Below the pieces are notes generated by a model. It made no database searches and had not been told where the DNA came from. It worked only from the letters and a program-made list of their open reading frames with translations. A stretch of DNA of 64,000 nt from DASVTR01 sp036387475 (GTDB lineage: Bacteria; Acidobacteriota; Blastocatellia; Pyrinomonadales; Pyrinomonadaceae), in contig DASVTR010000024.1 in the NCBI GenBank assembly GCA_036387475.1, positions 62,001 to 126,000 of the forward strand, in the 5' to 3' direction. Position numbers and translations under genes: made by a program. Shown piece by piece: positions 16,801-27,046 of this stretch. The first letter of the stretch is position 1. Every line of letters begins with the position of its first letter.

Positions 16801-19800
16801 ATTACGAGTAACGGCCCTGATGAAAAAACGGAGACGGGCAAGCCCTCCAGTCAAGACGATTTTACAATCTGGACGTGTATGACCGACTACTTCGTCGAGC
16901 ATCGCTCGGAGATAGACAAGGCACTCATCGTCTTCGCTCGAAAGACAGAGCGCTTTCCACAGGACACGGCGGAGCTACGTGAAGCGCTGGGCCAATCAAA
17001 CATCAATCTGGATGGCCTGCGCGACCCCTGGGGCCGCAACTACTACGCGACTTTTTCAAGCGACGCGCGCTACACTGACCGGCCCGTTATCCGTAGCTAT
17101 TCAAGATATGGAGAAGCGGGAAAGCTACGGCAGGAGATTACGCCCGTCATTCAGCGTATTAACCACTTTCACCTGCGCAGCAGCGGCGCGGACGGCACAC
17201 AGGGAACGCCGGACGATTTCAGCGTGGCGGACTTTTCACGCATCTTGACAGAGCAGACCGCCATCCAAGCGCACCCGCAGCCAGCGCGCCCCGTCATGAT
17301 TTATTCGGGAGCGACGGGCGCAGTCAGCGGCACTATCGTTGATATGGAAGACCGCCCTATCGCGGGCGTCAAGGTAACGGCGACGCATCTTGGCCTCTCG
17401 CGGGAATACGTAGTATCGAGCGATGACGAAGGCCGTTATCTGCTGCTCAATCTCCCCGTCGGACTTTATCACCTGGAATTCACAGCCTCCGGCTTCTCCA
17501 CGTCAATCGTCGAGCAAGTGCCCATACATTCGTCGAACACGACGCGGCTCGATGTTCGAATGCTGGTCGGAGCCGTGACCGAAGCTGTCACCATCACGGA
17601 TACAAGCAGCGCACAGGTTCAAACTACCGAAAGCGCCTCTGTGAGCTACTCTGTTGCACGAACCGTCATAAACAATGTCGGCACTCGCGTACAAAATTCG
17701 ACGCCGCGCCTGCGCGAATATTTCCCCGAAACTCTCGTCTGGCAACCGTCTCTCGAAACCGACCGCGAGGGACGCGCGCAGCTAGACTTTAAGCTTGCCG
17801 ATAACATCACGACATGGAAGATGGCTGTCGTCGGCTCAAACATTGACGGCGAAGTCGGACTCGTCGAGCGAGAGTTTCAAGCCTTTCAACCATTCTTCGT
17901 CGAGCACGAACCGCCGCGCATCCTGACCGAGGGCGATGAGATTCAGTTGCCCGTCGTCGTCCGCAACTATCTGGACAAAGCGCAGGACGTTAATCTTCAA
18001 ATCGCACCTTCCGCATGGTTCACCTTGCTTGGCCCATCTGAGAAGCGCGTCGTCGTTCCGGCGGGCGATTCCGCGCGCCAGACCTTCGACTTTCGCGCTA
18101 GCGCTTCCGTCCACGAAGGCAAACAGCAAATCACCGCACGCGCCGACGGAGACGGCGACGCGATTGTCAAACCCGTCAGCGTTCACCCGGACGGCGAAGA
18201 GAGAGCTTCCATTGACAGCCAGATTATTGCGGATGCCGCGACGCTCAATCTCAATCTGCCCGCGAACACGATTAAGAATTCGGCCCGCGCCGAACTGAGA
18301 ATCTATCCGAATCTGATGGCCCACGTCTTCGAGAGCATCGAAGCCATCCTGCAACGCCCCTACGGCTGCGGCGAGCAGACCATCTCTTCAACTTATCCGA
18401 GCCTGCTCGCGCTCATCCACGACCGACGCACAGGCAACAAATCGCCCGTCGCGCCGAAAGCTCTGCGCTACCTGCGCGCGGGCTACGAGCGCCTCTTGAA
18501 TTACCGTACACAGAGCGGCGGATTCTCTTACTGGAGCGGGCACGGAGAACCGGACTTAGCGCTGACCGCCTATGCGCTCAAATTTCTCAACGAAGCGCGA
18601 GCCTTCATCGCCGTTGACGAGACGATTATCAACTCGGCGCGCGACTGGCTCATCGCGCAACAGCAGCCGGACGGCAGTTGGCCCGCGCGCTATGCTCCGC
18701 AGGGAGACAGCCGCCCCAACGCTTTGCTCACAGCCTACGTCGCTCGCGTGCTGGCGGCGACAAATGCTCAAACAACAAACGCTCAATCCGTCGAGACGCA
18801 AAGTAAACCGGCGGACGAAGACGCCGCTCCGTCGCGGCCAAAGACCACGCCGCTTGTTTCTTTGCAGCGAGCCTTGAGTTATCTGGCGCTCCGCATAGAC
18901 GAAGTGGACGAGCCGTATCTGATGGCATCCTACGCACTCGCCGCGCAGGATGCTGGAGATACAAAGAACGCGGCGCGTGCCGTCGCCAAGCTGCGCGCGC
19001 TCGTCCGCGAAGAGAGGGGCGCAAGCTTCTGGGCGCTCGAAATCAACACGCCGTTTTACGGCTGGGGGCGGGCGGGCCGCATTGAGACGACGGCGCTCGT
19101 CGTGCAGGCACTGGCAAGCGACAAGCAAGCGAATGATGACGCGCTCGTTAATCGCGGACTCCTGTTTCTGCTGCGACAAAAAGACCGCTACGGCGTCTGG
19201 TATTCGACGCAGGCGACCATCAACGTCCTCAACGCGCTGATTACTCTCCTGGCCGGAGAAGGGCATGACAACGGCCCGACTGCCCTCGCGGCGAGTGGCG
19301 ACGCAAGGGAGGTTGGGCCAATCGAAGTCGTCGTGGGCGGGCGGCACGTGGCTTCAGTTCCGATGCCACCGGGCAATCAACTCGCCAATCCGATAGCCTT
19401 TGACCTTTCGCCGTTTCTAGCGCCCGGCGAAAATCGTATCGAGTTGCGACGTGATGGTAAAACTACCAGAGCATCCGTGCAGGCGGTCGCAACTTACTAC
19501 GTCCCCTGGTCTACGGAGAGAGATAATAACCATCCGTCGACAGCGGCAGAAGCATCCGGCACGTTGAAACTCAAGCTCGGTTTCGACAAATCCACAGCCG
19601 GAATCAATGAAGAGGTGACATGCAAAGTGCTGGCCGAGCGCGTGGGCCATGCGGGCTACGGCATGTTGCTTGGCGAGATTGGCCTTCCGCCCGGCGCGGA
19701 CGTGGATCGCGCTTCGCTCGAAAAGGCTATGAAGGAATCCGGCTGGGCTTTCAGCCGCTATGACATTCTTCCTGACCGGCTAATCGTTTACCTGTGGCCG

Positions 19801-19941
19801 CATGCGGGCGGCACGAGTTTCGAATTCAAGTTTCGCCCGCGCTACGGGCTGACGGCGCAAACCGCCCCCTCGCAGCTTTACGACTATTACAACCCGGAAG
19901 CGAAAACGGTGGTTGCGCCGACGAAGTTTGTTGTGAAGTGA
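13882..19941 (+). CDS. Giant alpha-2-macroglobulin family protein with inserts
   Basis: A 2019-residue exported protease-trap type protein. ATG 13882 follows GAGGAGG by 7 bases and opens a signal peptide (WVIVVFCLSVSLPFLSQLSS). Macroglobulin domains include the classical TDKPLYQPGQ at 256-265. The thioester motif PYGCGEQ is intact, with C1496 and the glutamine two residues after E1498, followed by the helical TED domain. Two insertions are unusual. The first is three repeats with D(P/R)WG centres at 863, 953 and 1048, each preceded by an L-L/G-I-D-L-type helix and mostly followed by a DDF(T/S) motif, like the C-terminal half of type II pseudopilin GspG. The second is a carboxypeptidase-regulatory-like Ig fold at about 1146-1235 with an Oar-like VQTTES tail. 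It is not a lipoprotein, and no penicillin-binding protein 1C gene is adjacent. Confidence 0.92.
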   Translation: MRRRRWVIVVFCLSVSLPFLSQLSSASGTLRVDESITRLALDEQATIVSLAVVNPLGHEFRARVRLEVLDTLGEVRASLESDETIKRGASTLRFSLPLQLAGLDKQERKRALWYRLRYRISPEQPARASVGPIEGIVSLSEITPDFFELRVTAPSYAREGVRYHAFARAVHPISGRPVPGVKVEARIALQSAAKDKTLKAFGLTNAEGNASLDFDLPQHVADNALELTITGSRGALVEEVESEVQLDRETLILISTDKPLYQPGQMLHLRALIFDATKRALPRSSATLLIDDPEGTTVFRAPLLTSRFGIASLDWAIPENTRLGDYIINIKLDEQKYEDQQTSHIVKVSRYDLPNFAVSVKPDRAYYLRGQDAEVEVRADYLFGQPVKRGRVRLVREKERRWDYSEQKWETEEAETYEGETNPDGRFLARLNLQKEHARLAGENDLRYQDLTYAAYFTDPTTNRTEQRRFDLRLTKDAIHIYIFEGIEYQTKNFPLQFYLSTFYADGTPAECEVSIKEAADEDKAFAGQHLRTVKTNRYGVAKINGLALPRSDEEKNRASLALIARDRKGALGHQAHAIWYTNQPVIRIETNKSIYRAGESIKAVIHASEPLMKLIVEVWKNRVVLRSETIELHDGRATLNVPYSAEFKDGVTLAAYAAPDYAVPGVDISSYDWPTAARQVIYPRERDLRLDVKLGQQTYRPGEEAHVDFRVSAPDGRPIESALGVVVFDKAVEERARTDREFGSSYGFYEAYNHLSGYLGELSGVSGKSLMSLDLTKAVPADLELVAEIMLRTYVNAPRILGGESYERRQPGIFTKLIEQQTAVMKAVLGQRYLRSMEYPQDEARLRALLSAGGIDLDKLLDPWGTPYRPRFSIERELDVLEFVSAGADKRFATQDDFTGVRLNWAYFRPHGETINRAVANYHARTGEFIRDAATLKTELRSAGVDIDALRDRWGQPYRFDFVVVKTNHLINITSNGPDEKTETGKPSSQDDFTIWTCMTDYFVEHRSEIDKALIVFARKTERFPQDTAELREALGQSNINLDGLRDPWGRNYYATFSSDARYTDRPVIRSYSRYGEAGKLRQEITPVIQRINHFHLRSSGADGTQGTPDDFSVADFSRILTEQTAIQAHPQPARPVMIYSGATGAVSGTIVDMEDRPIAGVKVTATHLGLSREYVVSSDDEGRYLLLNLPVGLYHLEFTASGFSTSIVEQVPIHSSNTTRLDVRMLVGAVTEAVTITDTSSAQVQTTESASVSYSVARTVINNVGTRVQNSTPRLREYFPETLVWQPSLETDREGRAQLDFKLADNITTWKMAVVGSNIDGEVGLVEREFQAFQPFFVEHEPPRILTEGDEIQLPVVVRNYLDKAQDVNLQIAPSAWFTLLGPSEKRVVVPAGDSARQTFDFRASASVHEGKQQITARADGDGDAIVKPVSVHPDGEERASIDSQIIADAATLNLNLPANTIKNSARAELRIYPNLMAHVFESIEAILQRPYGCGEQTISSTYPSLLALIHDRRTGNKSPVAPKALRYLRAGYERLLNYRTQSGGFSYWSGHGEPDLALTAYALKFLNEARAFIAVDETIINSARDWLIAQQQPDGSWPARYAPQGDSRPNALLTAYVARVLAATNAQTTNAQSVETQSKPADEDAAPSRPKTTPLVSLQRALSYLALRIDEVDEPYLMASYALAAQDAGDTKNAARAVAKLRALVREERGASFWALEINTPFYGWGRAGRIETTALVVQALASDKQANDDALVNRGLLFLLRQKDRYGVWYSTQATINVLNALITLLAGEGHDNGPTALAASGDAREVGPIEVVVGGRHVASVPMPPGNQLANPIAFDLSPFLAPGENRIELRRDGKTTRASVQAVATYYVPWSTERDNNHPSTAAEASGTLKLKLGFDKSTAGINEEVTCKVLAERVGHAGYGMLLGEIGLPPGADVDRASLEKAMKESGWAFSRYDILPDRLIVYLWPHAGGTSFEFKFRPRYGLTAQTAPSQLYDYYNPEAKTVVAPTKFVVK

Positions 19942-19948
19942 GCGCACG

Positions 19949-20863
19949 TCAACGCGTCAGGAATTGCTCGACGTAAGAGCGCAGTTCCCTGATGGATGAG
20001 TCCGCAATGACGCGATAGACGCGCGGCTGGCAGCCCTGCGGCAGTTGGGTTGCGGTGAGCGCGTCGGTGATGATGAAGTTGCCGCCGCGCAGTCCCTTTT
20101 CCCAATGACGCTCGCGGGCGTCGCGAAAGCTGAGCGCGGCTGGGTCAAGACCGGCGGCTATGAGAATCGTGTGCGTCCAGCGCAGGAATTCGCGCCAGCG
20201 CGAGACGACCGTCACGAGCGTATCGGGCGGCGGCTTTTCCGCGCCCTTTAAAGAATCAACCACCGAGCGCGTGTGCAAGAGCAGGCAGTTGTAGTCTGCG
20301 GGCAAAGCGGCGCGCAAACTTTCAGCATGATTGTAGAGCGCGACCGGCGCAGCAGCCGACAGATGAGCCGAGCGCGTACACTCTTCGAGGCTCGCGCCCG
20401 CCACGCCGAAGCCCGTCGCTTCCTTAATCTCTGCCATCAGGATGCGGCGCAGTTCCTCGTCTGGTTCGATGATGAGGAAGTGATCCGGCGGCTCGTGTTT
20501 GAGCCAGTGCTTGATGCGCCCTTTTATCTCGCCGAGGGAAAAGCCGCGACTGCGCGCCGCTTGCAGGAAAGAAGAGATTAGCTGGTCAAGCTCAAGCGCA
20601 GGCGTCGATGTCGGTTGGTCAAGCGTGTGCGCGCGGACGTAAACGCCGCTCCCTTTGCGAAACTCAACCCAGCCGCGTCCCGCCAGATGACGATAAGCTG
20701 CGCTGACGGTGTTTGAATGAATGCCGAAGCGACGCGCCAGCTCGCGCGTGCTCGGCAATTTCTGTCCCGGCTTCAGATCATCGCTGACAACACCAATGAT
20801 AATCTGCGACACCAACTGCTCGCGCACCGGCACATCGCTGTTTTTAGAGAGCCAGAGTCGCAT
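19949..20863 (-). CDS. GntR-family transcriptional regulator
   Basis: A 304-residue regulator. The N-terminal winged helix-turn-helix (about 1-75) is typical: VPVREQLVSQIIIGVVSDDL, KLPSTRELARRFGIHSNTVS, then AAYRHLAGRGWVEFRKGSGV. The C-terminal 220 residues are not an aminotransferase or UTRA domain. They look like an alpha/beta sensing region resembling a periplasmic-binding fold (FLIIEPDEELRRIL, LVTVVSRWREFL, VYRVIADSSIREL). Start ATG 20863. It converges with the alpha-2-macroglobulin gene with only 7 bases between stops. Effector and target are unknown. Confidence 0.88.
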   Translation of the reverse strand: MRLWLSKNSDVPVREQLVSQIIIGVVSDDLKPGQKLPSTRELARRFGIHSNTVSAAYRHLAGRGWVEFRKGSGVYVRAHTLDQPTSTPALELDQLISSFLQAARSRGFSLGEIKGRIKHWLKHEPPDHFLIIEPDEELRRILMAEIKEATGFGVAGASLEECTRSAHLSAAAPVALYNHAESLRAALPADYNCLLLHTRSVVDSLKGAEKPPPDTLVTVVSRWREFLRWTHTILIAAGLDPAALSFRDARERHWEKGLRGGNFIITDALTATQLPQGCQPRVYRVIADSSIRELRSYVEQFLTR

Positions 20864-20874
20864 CTATATCAAGA

Positions 20875-20974
20875 AAGGGTAAAAGGGGAAATGGGGAAGA
20901 AGGTAAAAGGAATACAGGCGCAACACTCAAGCGGATTTCCTTTCCCCGTTTCCCCATTTTCCCCTCTTACCCCC
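20875..20974. repeat. Heptad palindromic element E5
   Basis: Left arm 20875-20910 has AGGGGAA, ATGGGGA and AGGTAAA words. Right arm 20935-20974 has TTTCCCC, GTTTCCC and ATTTTCC words. It lies between the methyltransferase stop and the GntR start. Confidence 0.75.
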
Positions 20975-20980
20975 AAAGTT

Positions 20981-21718
20981 TCAGGGTTTGCGCCCGCCGT
21001 AGATGGCGTGTCCGGCCTTGAGCCAGTAAACGTCAATGTCACGAAAGCCCGCCTGCTCCAACCATTTCAAATGCTCGAAGAGCGGCGAGGGCTTGTCGAA
21101 TGCATCCGGAAATTCGTAATAGTTCCACTCCGACCGGCGGAAGTAGTCGAAGGCGTCTTCGTTGCCGTCGAGTTCAAGCGCGCGTTTGCGCACTGCGTCG
21201 TTCCACGTTTGAGCGGCCACGCGCGCGCCCGATTCGTGCGCGGGTAAAATCAAATCGGCAATCACAAGCACGCCATTCGCCGAGAGCATTCGGTAAACAT
21301 CCTTGTAGAGCGCCTGCTTTTCTTCTGCATCGAGATGATGAATCGCCAGCGATGAAACGACAGCATGCAGAGGCCAGTCGGTTTCACGCCACTCATGCGC
21401 GTGCAAATCGAAGCGCTCAGGAGCGAAGCGCTCGCCGTATTGGGCCAACCGTTGCTGCGATGCTTGCAGCATCTCAATTGAGCCGTCAAAGCCGTGTACG
21501 ATTGCCTGCGGGAAACGCTCTAACAGCGCTCCGGCCAGCAAGCCCTCGCCGGAGCAGAGTTCTAAAATATGAAAAGGCTCGGCGAGCGGCGGAATCAAAT
21601 CGCAGATAATCTTGATTTGCAGTTCGCGTTCGGGAACGAAGTAGCGGCCAAAGTCCATGAAGAGCTTTGAGCTTTGCTCGTCCCATTCGGCGAAATTCAT
21701 GGCTTCTTTCTGATTCAT
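20981..21718 (-). CDS. Class I SAM-dependent methyltransferase
   Basis: A 245-residue Rossmann-fold methyltransferase. Motif I is HILELCSGEGLLAGALLERF (about 43-62). The acidic residue of motif II lies in VHGFDGSIEML. The post-I block HAVVSSLAIHHLDAEEKQAL and the motif ANGVLVIADLILP are typical of small-molecule methyltransferases that resemble the carboxy-SAM or ubiquinone classes. The C-terminus carries DIDVYWLKAGHAIYGGRKP. Start ATG 21718, although an ATG at the seventh codon is also possible. Substrate unknown. The neighbouring genes give no pathway. Confidence 0.88.
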   Translation of the reverse strand: MNQKEAMNFAEWDEQSSKLFMDFGRYFVPERELQIKIICDLIPPLAEPFHILELCSGEGLLAGALLERFPQAIVHGFDGSIEMLQASQQRLAQYGERFAPERFDLHAHEWRETDWPLHAVVSSLAIHHLDAEEKQALYKDVYRMLSANGVLVIADLILPAHESGARVAAQTWNDAVRKRALELDGNEDAFDYFRRSEWNYYEFPDAFDKPSPLFEHLKWLEQAGFRDIDVYWLKAGHAIYGGRKP

Positions 21719-22007
21719 ATATTTGTCAGAAGGTTTAAGCGAAAAGCACTTGCTTCCGGATTATATCGCTCATACGCAACAAAGGCACTCTCTTTCCGAC
21801 CCGTTTGCGCCGGGTCTGCAAAACCTCAGGCTCAATCAAATCGAGCTTTATTTCCTGCGCCTCGCGCCTCACGCACATCTCCGAGTCATTGTTGCTTTCC
21901 TCTGTTCTATGGTACACAGGATGGCAAATCGTCGGATTATTCAAAGAGCAGGCGCTTCTCGCAGGCGAAGCGCCGACAAAACTTTTCGCGGGAGATCAAT
22001 TTAGGTT

Positions 22008-23966
<1,959 letters not shown>

Positions 23967-23969
23967 GAA

Positions 23970-24058
23970 AGTTTTCAGTTTTCGGTTTTCAGTTTTCAGC
24001 ACGGGCAAGCTGCTTTCTTCTGAAAACTGAAAACCGAAAGCTGTAAACTGTAAACTGT
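23970..24058. repeat. Heptad palindromic element E6
   Basis: The left arm (23970-23999) is a clean 7-nt series, GTTTTCA, GTTTTCG, GTTTTCA, GTTTTCA. The right arm (24020-24058) is TGAAAACTGAAAACCGAAAG and on. The loop is 20 nt. It separates acs from the PilZ-like gene. Confidence 0.9.
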
Positions 24059-24070
24059 TTGGAGGAGATT

Positions 24071-24481
24071 ATGGCCCGACACATAACAGTTGAGAATCGA
24101 ACGGGGCCGCGTTACATGGCCTCTTTGCCTGTGCGCGCGGAGTGGGATGATGAAGAGGCGGGGCACGTCGTCGCCGAAGGGACGACGGAGAATGTCGGGC
24201 CGGAGGGCGTGCTGGTGCATTTGCAGCGCCTTCTGCCTGATGTCGGCAGCCGTGTCCAGTTGGAAGTGCAGGCCGAAGAGGGACAAAAGCTGCAAGTCGT
24301 CACGGAAGTTCTGCGGCTCGAACGCAACGCCGCCCACCCGCTCGCCGCCTTGCAACTGCTCGACGCGACAGACGAATGGCGCGGGCTGGTCTGGGAGCCT
24401 GCCGCGCCGCGCCTCGCACCGCCAAAGCCTAAAGAAGGCGAAGAGGATGAAGAGCCGGACGAAGATGAGGTGGAACACTGA
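24071..24481 (+). CDS. PilZ-like domain protein with acidic tail
   Basis: A 136-residue protein that looks like a PilZ module, a cyclic-di-GMP binding fold. It has an arginine cluster NRTGPRYMASLPVRAEW, then TENVGPEGVLVHL, which occupies the place of the D/N-x-S-x-x-G motif, and beta strands with VVTEVLRLE. The canonical serine is replaced by Val-Gly, so binding is uncertain. The C-terminal 25 residues are Pro/Glu/Asp rich (KPKEGEEDEEPDEDEVEH). Start ATG 24071 is set by a GGAGGAG site at 24061-24067; an in-frame TTG at 24059 is less likely. Confidence 0.75.
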   Translation: MARHITVENRTGPRYMASLPVRAEWDDEEAGHVVAEGTTENVGPEGVLVHLQRLLPDVGSRVQLEVQAEEGQKLQVVTEVLRLERNAAHPLAALQLLDATDEWRGLVWEPAAPRLAPPKPKEGEEDEEPDEDEVEH

Positions 24482-24484
24482 AGG

Positions 24485-24576
24485 CGCGACGGGGAGACGC
24501 GGTGAAGCAAGCGCGTTTCGTCAATTGAGTGCTTTTCTTTTTCTACGCATTACCTCGGTCGCCGCGTCTCCGCGTT
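24485..24576. repeat. Heptad palindromic element E7
   Basis: Left arm 24485-24505 (GACGGGGAGACGCGGTG) pairs with right arm 24557-24576 (CGGTCGCCGCGTCTCCGCG). The word is GC-rich, unlike most others in the window. It is placed between the PilZ-like gene and the permease gene. Confidence 0.7.
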
Positions 24577-24679
24577 ATATCTTGGCGGCGTGTCCTTAGC
24601 GTCGCTAACCGGCTTGCAGTTCAAACGCCCTCGCAGTGATAATCAGATTCGATGACGGACGACAGTTGATGAGGGTTGA

Positions 24680-26047
24680 ATGAACGAGCGAAAGAAAGAG
24701 GCGAAAGAGGCCGCGCAGACCGCCGCCGTGGCCGCGGCTCAGGTGTCCGGGCCGCAGACGCGCGCCATCCTCCGCGTTGTCTGGATAGCGCTCGCGGCGC
24801 TGATTGCTGTGCTCGTCGGGTGGTGGATTCTGCGCGCTCTGACGGGTGTGCTCTTGCTCGTCGTGCTGTCAATCTTCTTCGCTTATTTAATCGCGCCGCT
24901 CGTCGAGTTTGTCCATCGCCCATTCAAAATGCGCGGGCGCGAGCACATCATGCCGCGCGCTGTGGCGATAGGGGTTGTCTACCTCGCGCTCTTCGGCTCG
25001 TTGGGTATCGGGTTATGGTTTCTGTTACCGAAGATCGGCACTCAAATCACAGCGTTTGCGCAGAAAGCGCCCGACTACATTACCTCGGCGCGCGCTCGCT
25101 CGCAGGGCCTTAACAGGTTTTACGAGAACTACCAGATTCCAGATGCCGTCCGTAAGAAGATTACGGAAAATGTGACGAGCATGATCGAGAGCGCCGGGAA
25201 GTACACCACCGAGAGTTTGTGGAATAACATCATCGAACTGCTGAGCATTCTTCCCTTCCTCATCCTGATTCCGATTCTAGCCTTCTTCCTCTTGAAGGAT
25301 GCCGAGAGCTTTCGTCGCTCCGCGTTGTCGATGCTACCGCGCGGTCGCTGGCGCTGGCGCGGCGACGAATTCTTTCAGGATGTCAACAGCACTCTGGCCG
25401 CCTACATTCGCGCGCAGTTAATCGCCTGCCTGCTGATCGGAACGATTTGCACGCTCGGCTTTCTGATTATCGGCGTGCCCTACGCGCTGCTACTCGGACT
25501 CATCGCTGGCATCCTTGAGTTTATTCCGCTCGTCGGGCCGCTGGTGGTCGCGGTGCTGGCGGGAGGCATCACCAGTTTCTACTCTCTCAAGCAAGCTATC
25601 GTCGTCCTCTTATTCTTAGGCGTCCTGCGTATTGTTCACGACTACGTTGTGTACCCGCGCATCATCGGACAGGGTGTTCATTTGCATCCGCTGGCGGTGA
25701 TTCTGGCAATCTTAAGCGGCGCGGAGATAGCAGGCGTCGCGGGCATCTTTCTCGCCATCCCTGTCATCGCCATCGCCACCGTCAGCTATCGCCACTGGCT
25801 CGAACACAAAGGCAGCGACGGCCTCGTTGCAGAGATTCTCAAACCCGTAGAGCCGGAGACTGCGCTCGCTACCGCAACCACGGGCGAGGCCGCGCTCCCA
25901 GCACCCGCGCCTGTGGCAGCGTCCGTAGACACCGGCGCTGCGTCGCAACGTCATCCGCATCCGACGGTCAGCACCACCCCTGAACAAATGGCACGCGCCC
26001 GCCCAGATTTGACGACCGGCGAACTAAAACTGAGAGACATTGAATGA
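24680..26047 (+). CDS. AI-2E family transporter (YdiK/PerM type)
   Basis: A 455-residue inner-membrane permease of the AI-2 exporter family. Hydrophobic segments appear at about 32-55, 57-80, 95-115, 190-215, 245-275, 278-305 and 315-365. The family centre reads GVPYALLLGLIAGILEFIPL and GPLVVAVLAGG, and the following YVVYPRIIGQGVHLHPLAVI is the family signature. The last 70 residues are a soluble Ala/Pro-rich tail. Start ATG 24680. Members export autoinducer-2 or act as Na+/H+ antiporters, so the substrate is open. A heptad repeat follows the stop. Confidence 0.92.
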   Translation: MNERKKEAKEAAQTAAVAAAQVSGPQTRAILRVVWIALAALIAVLVGWWILRALTGVLLLVVLSIFFAYLIAPLVEFVHRPFKMRGREHIMPRAVAIGVVYLALFGSLGIGLWFLLPKIGTQITAFAQKAPDYITSARARSQGLNRFYENYQIPDAVRKKITENVTSMIESAGKYTTESLWNNIIELLSILPFLILIPILAFFLLKDAESFRRSALSMLPRGRWRWRGDEFFQDVNSTLAAYIRAQLIACLLIGTICTLGFLIIGVPYALLLGLIAGILEFIPLVGPLVVAVLAGGITSFYSLKQAIVVLLFLGVLRIVHDYVVYPRIIGQGVHLHPLAVILAILSGAEIAGVAGIFLAIPVIAIATVSYRHWLEHKGSDGLVAEILKPVEPETALATATTGEAALPAPAPVAASVDTGAASQRHPHPTVSTTPEQMARARPDLTTGELKLRDIE

Positions 26048-26164
26048 CAAGTAAAAGGTAAAAGGCGAAAGTGTGGGGAGACCAGTTTAATTAAAACGGT
26101 TTTCCGCCTGACTTTCGCCTTTTACCTTTTACCTTACTTCGCCTTTTACCTTTTTACTTTTGCC
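26048..26164. repeat. Heptad palindromic element E8
   Basis: Left arm 26050-26072 is GTAAAAG, GTAAAAG, GCGAAAG. The longer right arm (26110-26164) repeats CTTTTAC/CTTTCGC words, about seven units. The loop at 26075-26107 resembles the loop of element E14 (GGGGAGACC against GGGGAAACC, then an A/T-rich stretch). Confidence 0.88.
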
Positions 26165-26168
26165 TTCT

Positions 26169-26951
26169 TTAGTTTCCCTTAAAAATTGGCTGGCGTTTTT
26201 CGAGGAAGGCGCGTGTGCCCTCGCGCATGTCTGCGGTCTTGAAGAGGCGGCTGAAGAGTTCGGCTTCGAGCCTTAGACCTTCCGCGAGCGGTAAGTCCTG
26301 CCCGCGCGTGACGGCCTCAAGGCATGCGCGAATAGCTAGTGGAGCTAGCGCAATGATCTTGCGCGCGAGTGCTTCCGCTTCCGCCGAAAGTTGCTGAGGC
26401 TCTACGACCGCGTTGACGAGGCCGAGGCGTAAAGCTTCCTCCGCCGTCACGATAGCGCCCGCGAGCATCATTTCCAGAGCGCGCCCGCTGCCTATAATGC
26501 GCGCGAGGCGCTGCGTTCCGCCGTAGGCCGGAATCACTCCGAGCTTTGCCTCCGGCAGGCTGAAGCTGGCGTTCGTCGCCGCCACACGCAGGTGACAACC
26601 GAGCGTCAACTCGCACCCGCCGCCCGCCGCCGCGCCCGACAACGCTGCGATCACAGGCACGCCGCAATTTTCAATCAGGCCGCAGACTTCCTGCCCGCTT
26701 TCGGCCTTGCGCCGCGCGCCCGCTTCGTCGAGCGACATAAGCTCGCCGATGTCCGTGCCCGCGCAGAAAGTTTCGCCCTCACCGCTTAAGATAACGACGC
26801 GCAAATCGCGCCGCTCAGCGATGTCTGTGAAGATGCGCGTGAGGCGCTCAAGCATCTCGCTCGTCAAAGCATTGCGCTTTGCGGGCCGGTTAAGACGCAC
26901 GCGCGCTAAGCCGTCTTGCTCTTCAAAGATGATGGAAGAGGTCGTGCTCAA
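26169..26951 (-). CDS. Enoyl-CoA hydratase/isomerase family protein
   Basis: A 260-residue crotonase-fold enzyme, expected to hydrate enoyl-CoA thioesters in fatty acid or amino acid breakdown. The oxyanion-hole segments are GETFCAGTDIGEL and ALSGAAAGGGCELTLGC, and SFSLPEAKLGVIPAYGGTQR carries the second catalytic glutamate region. The C-terminal block has LFSRLFKTADMREGTRAFLE and KRQPIFKG, typical of the family. Start ATG 26951. It is transcribed after the 3-hydroxyacyl-CoA dehydrogenase gene, with repeat element E9 between them, so the two likely act in successive steps. Confidence 0.93.
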   Translation of the reverse strand: MSTTSSIIFEEQDGLARVRLNRPAKRNALTSEMLERLTRIFTDIAERRDLRVVILSGEGETFCAGTDIGELMSLDEAGARRKAESGQEVCGLIENCGVPVIAALSGAAAGGGCELTLGCHLRVAATNASFSLPEAKLGVIPAYGGTQRLARIIGSGRALEMMLAGAIVTAEEALRLGLVNAVVEPQQLSAEAEALARKIIALAPLAIRACLEAVTRGQDLPLAEGLRLEAELFSRLFKTADMREGTRAFLEKRQPIFKGN

Positions 26952-26961
26952 ATTTATGGAT

Positions 26962-27039
26962 GCAGTTTTCGTTTTTCAGTTAAAGAGAACTGTCTAACCC
27001 TGAGACGCTGAAAGCTAAAAACTGAAAAGCGAAAACTGC
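26962..27039. repeat. Heptad palindromic element E9
   Basis: Arms are GCAGTTTTCGTTTTTCAGTT (26962-26981) and its complement AACTGAAAAGCGAAAACTGC (27020-27039), 19 of 20 matching. The loop is 38 nt. It sits between the dehydrogenase and hydratase genes of one transcription direction. Confidence 0.88.
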
Positions 27040-27046
27040 GTTTGTT

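Noticed and set aside
18556..19347. 263-codon minus-strand open frame
   Set aside because: Antisense to the thioester-domain part of the alpha-2-macroglobulin; Arg-rich without motifs.
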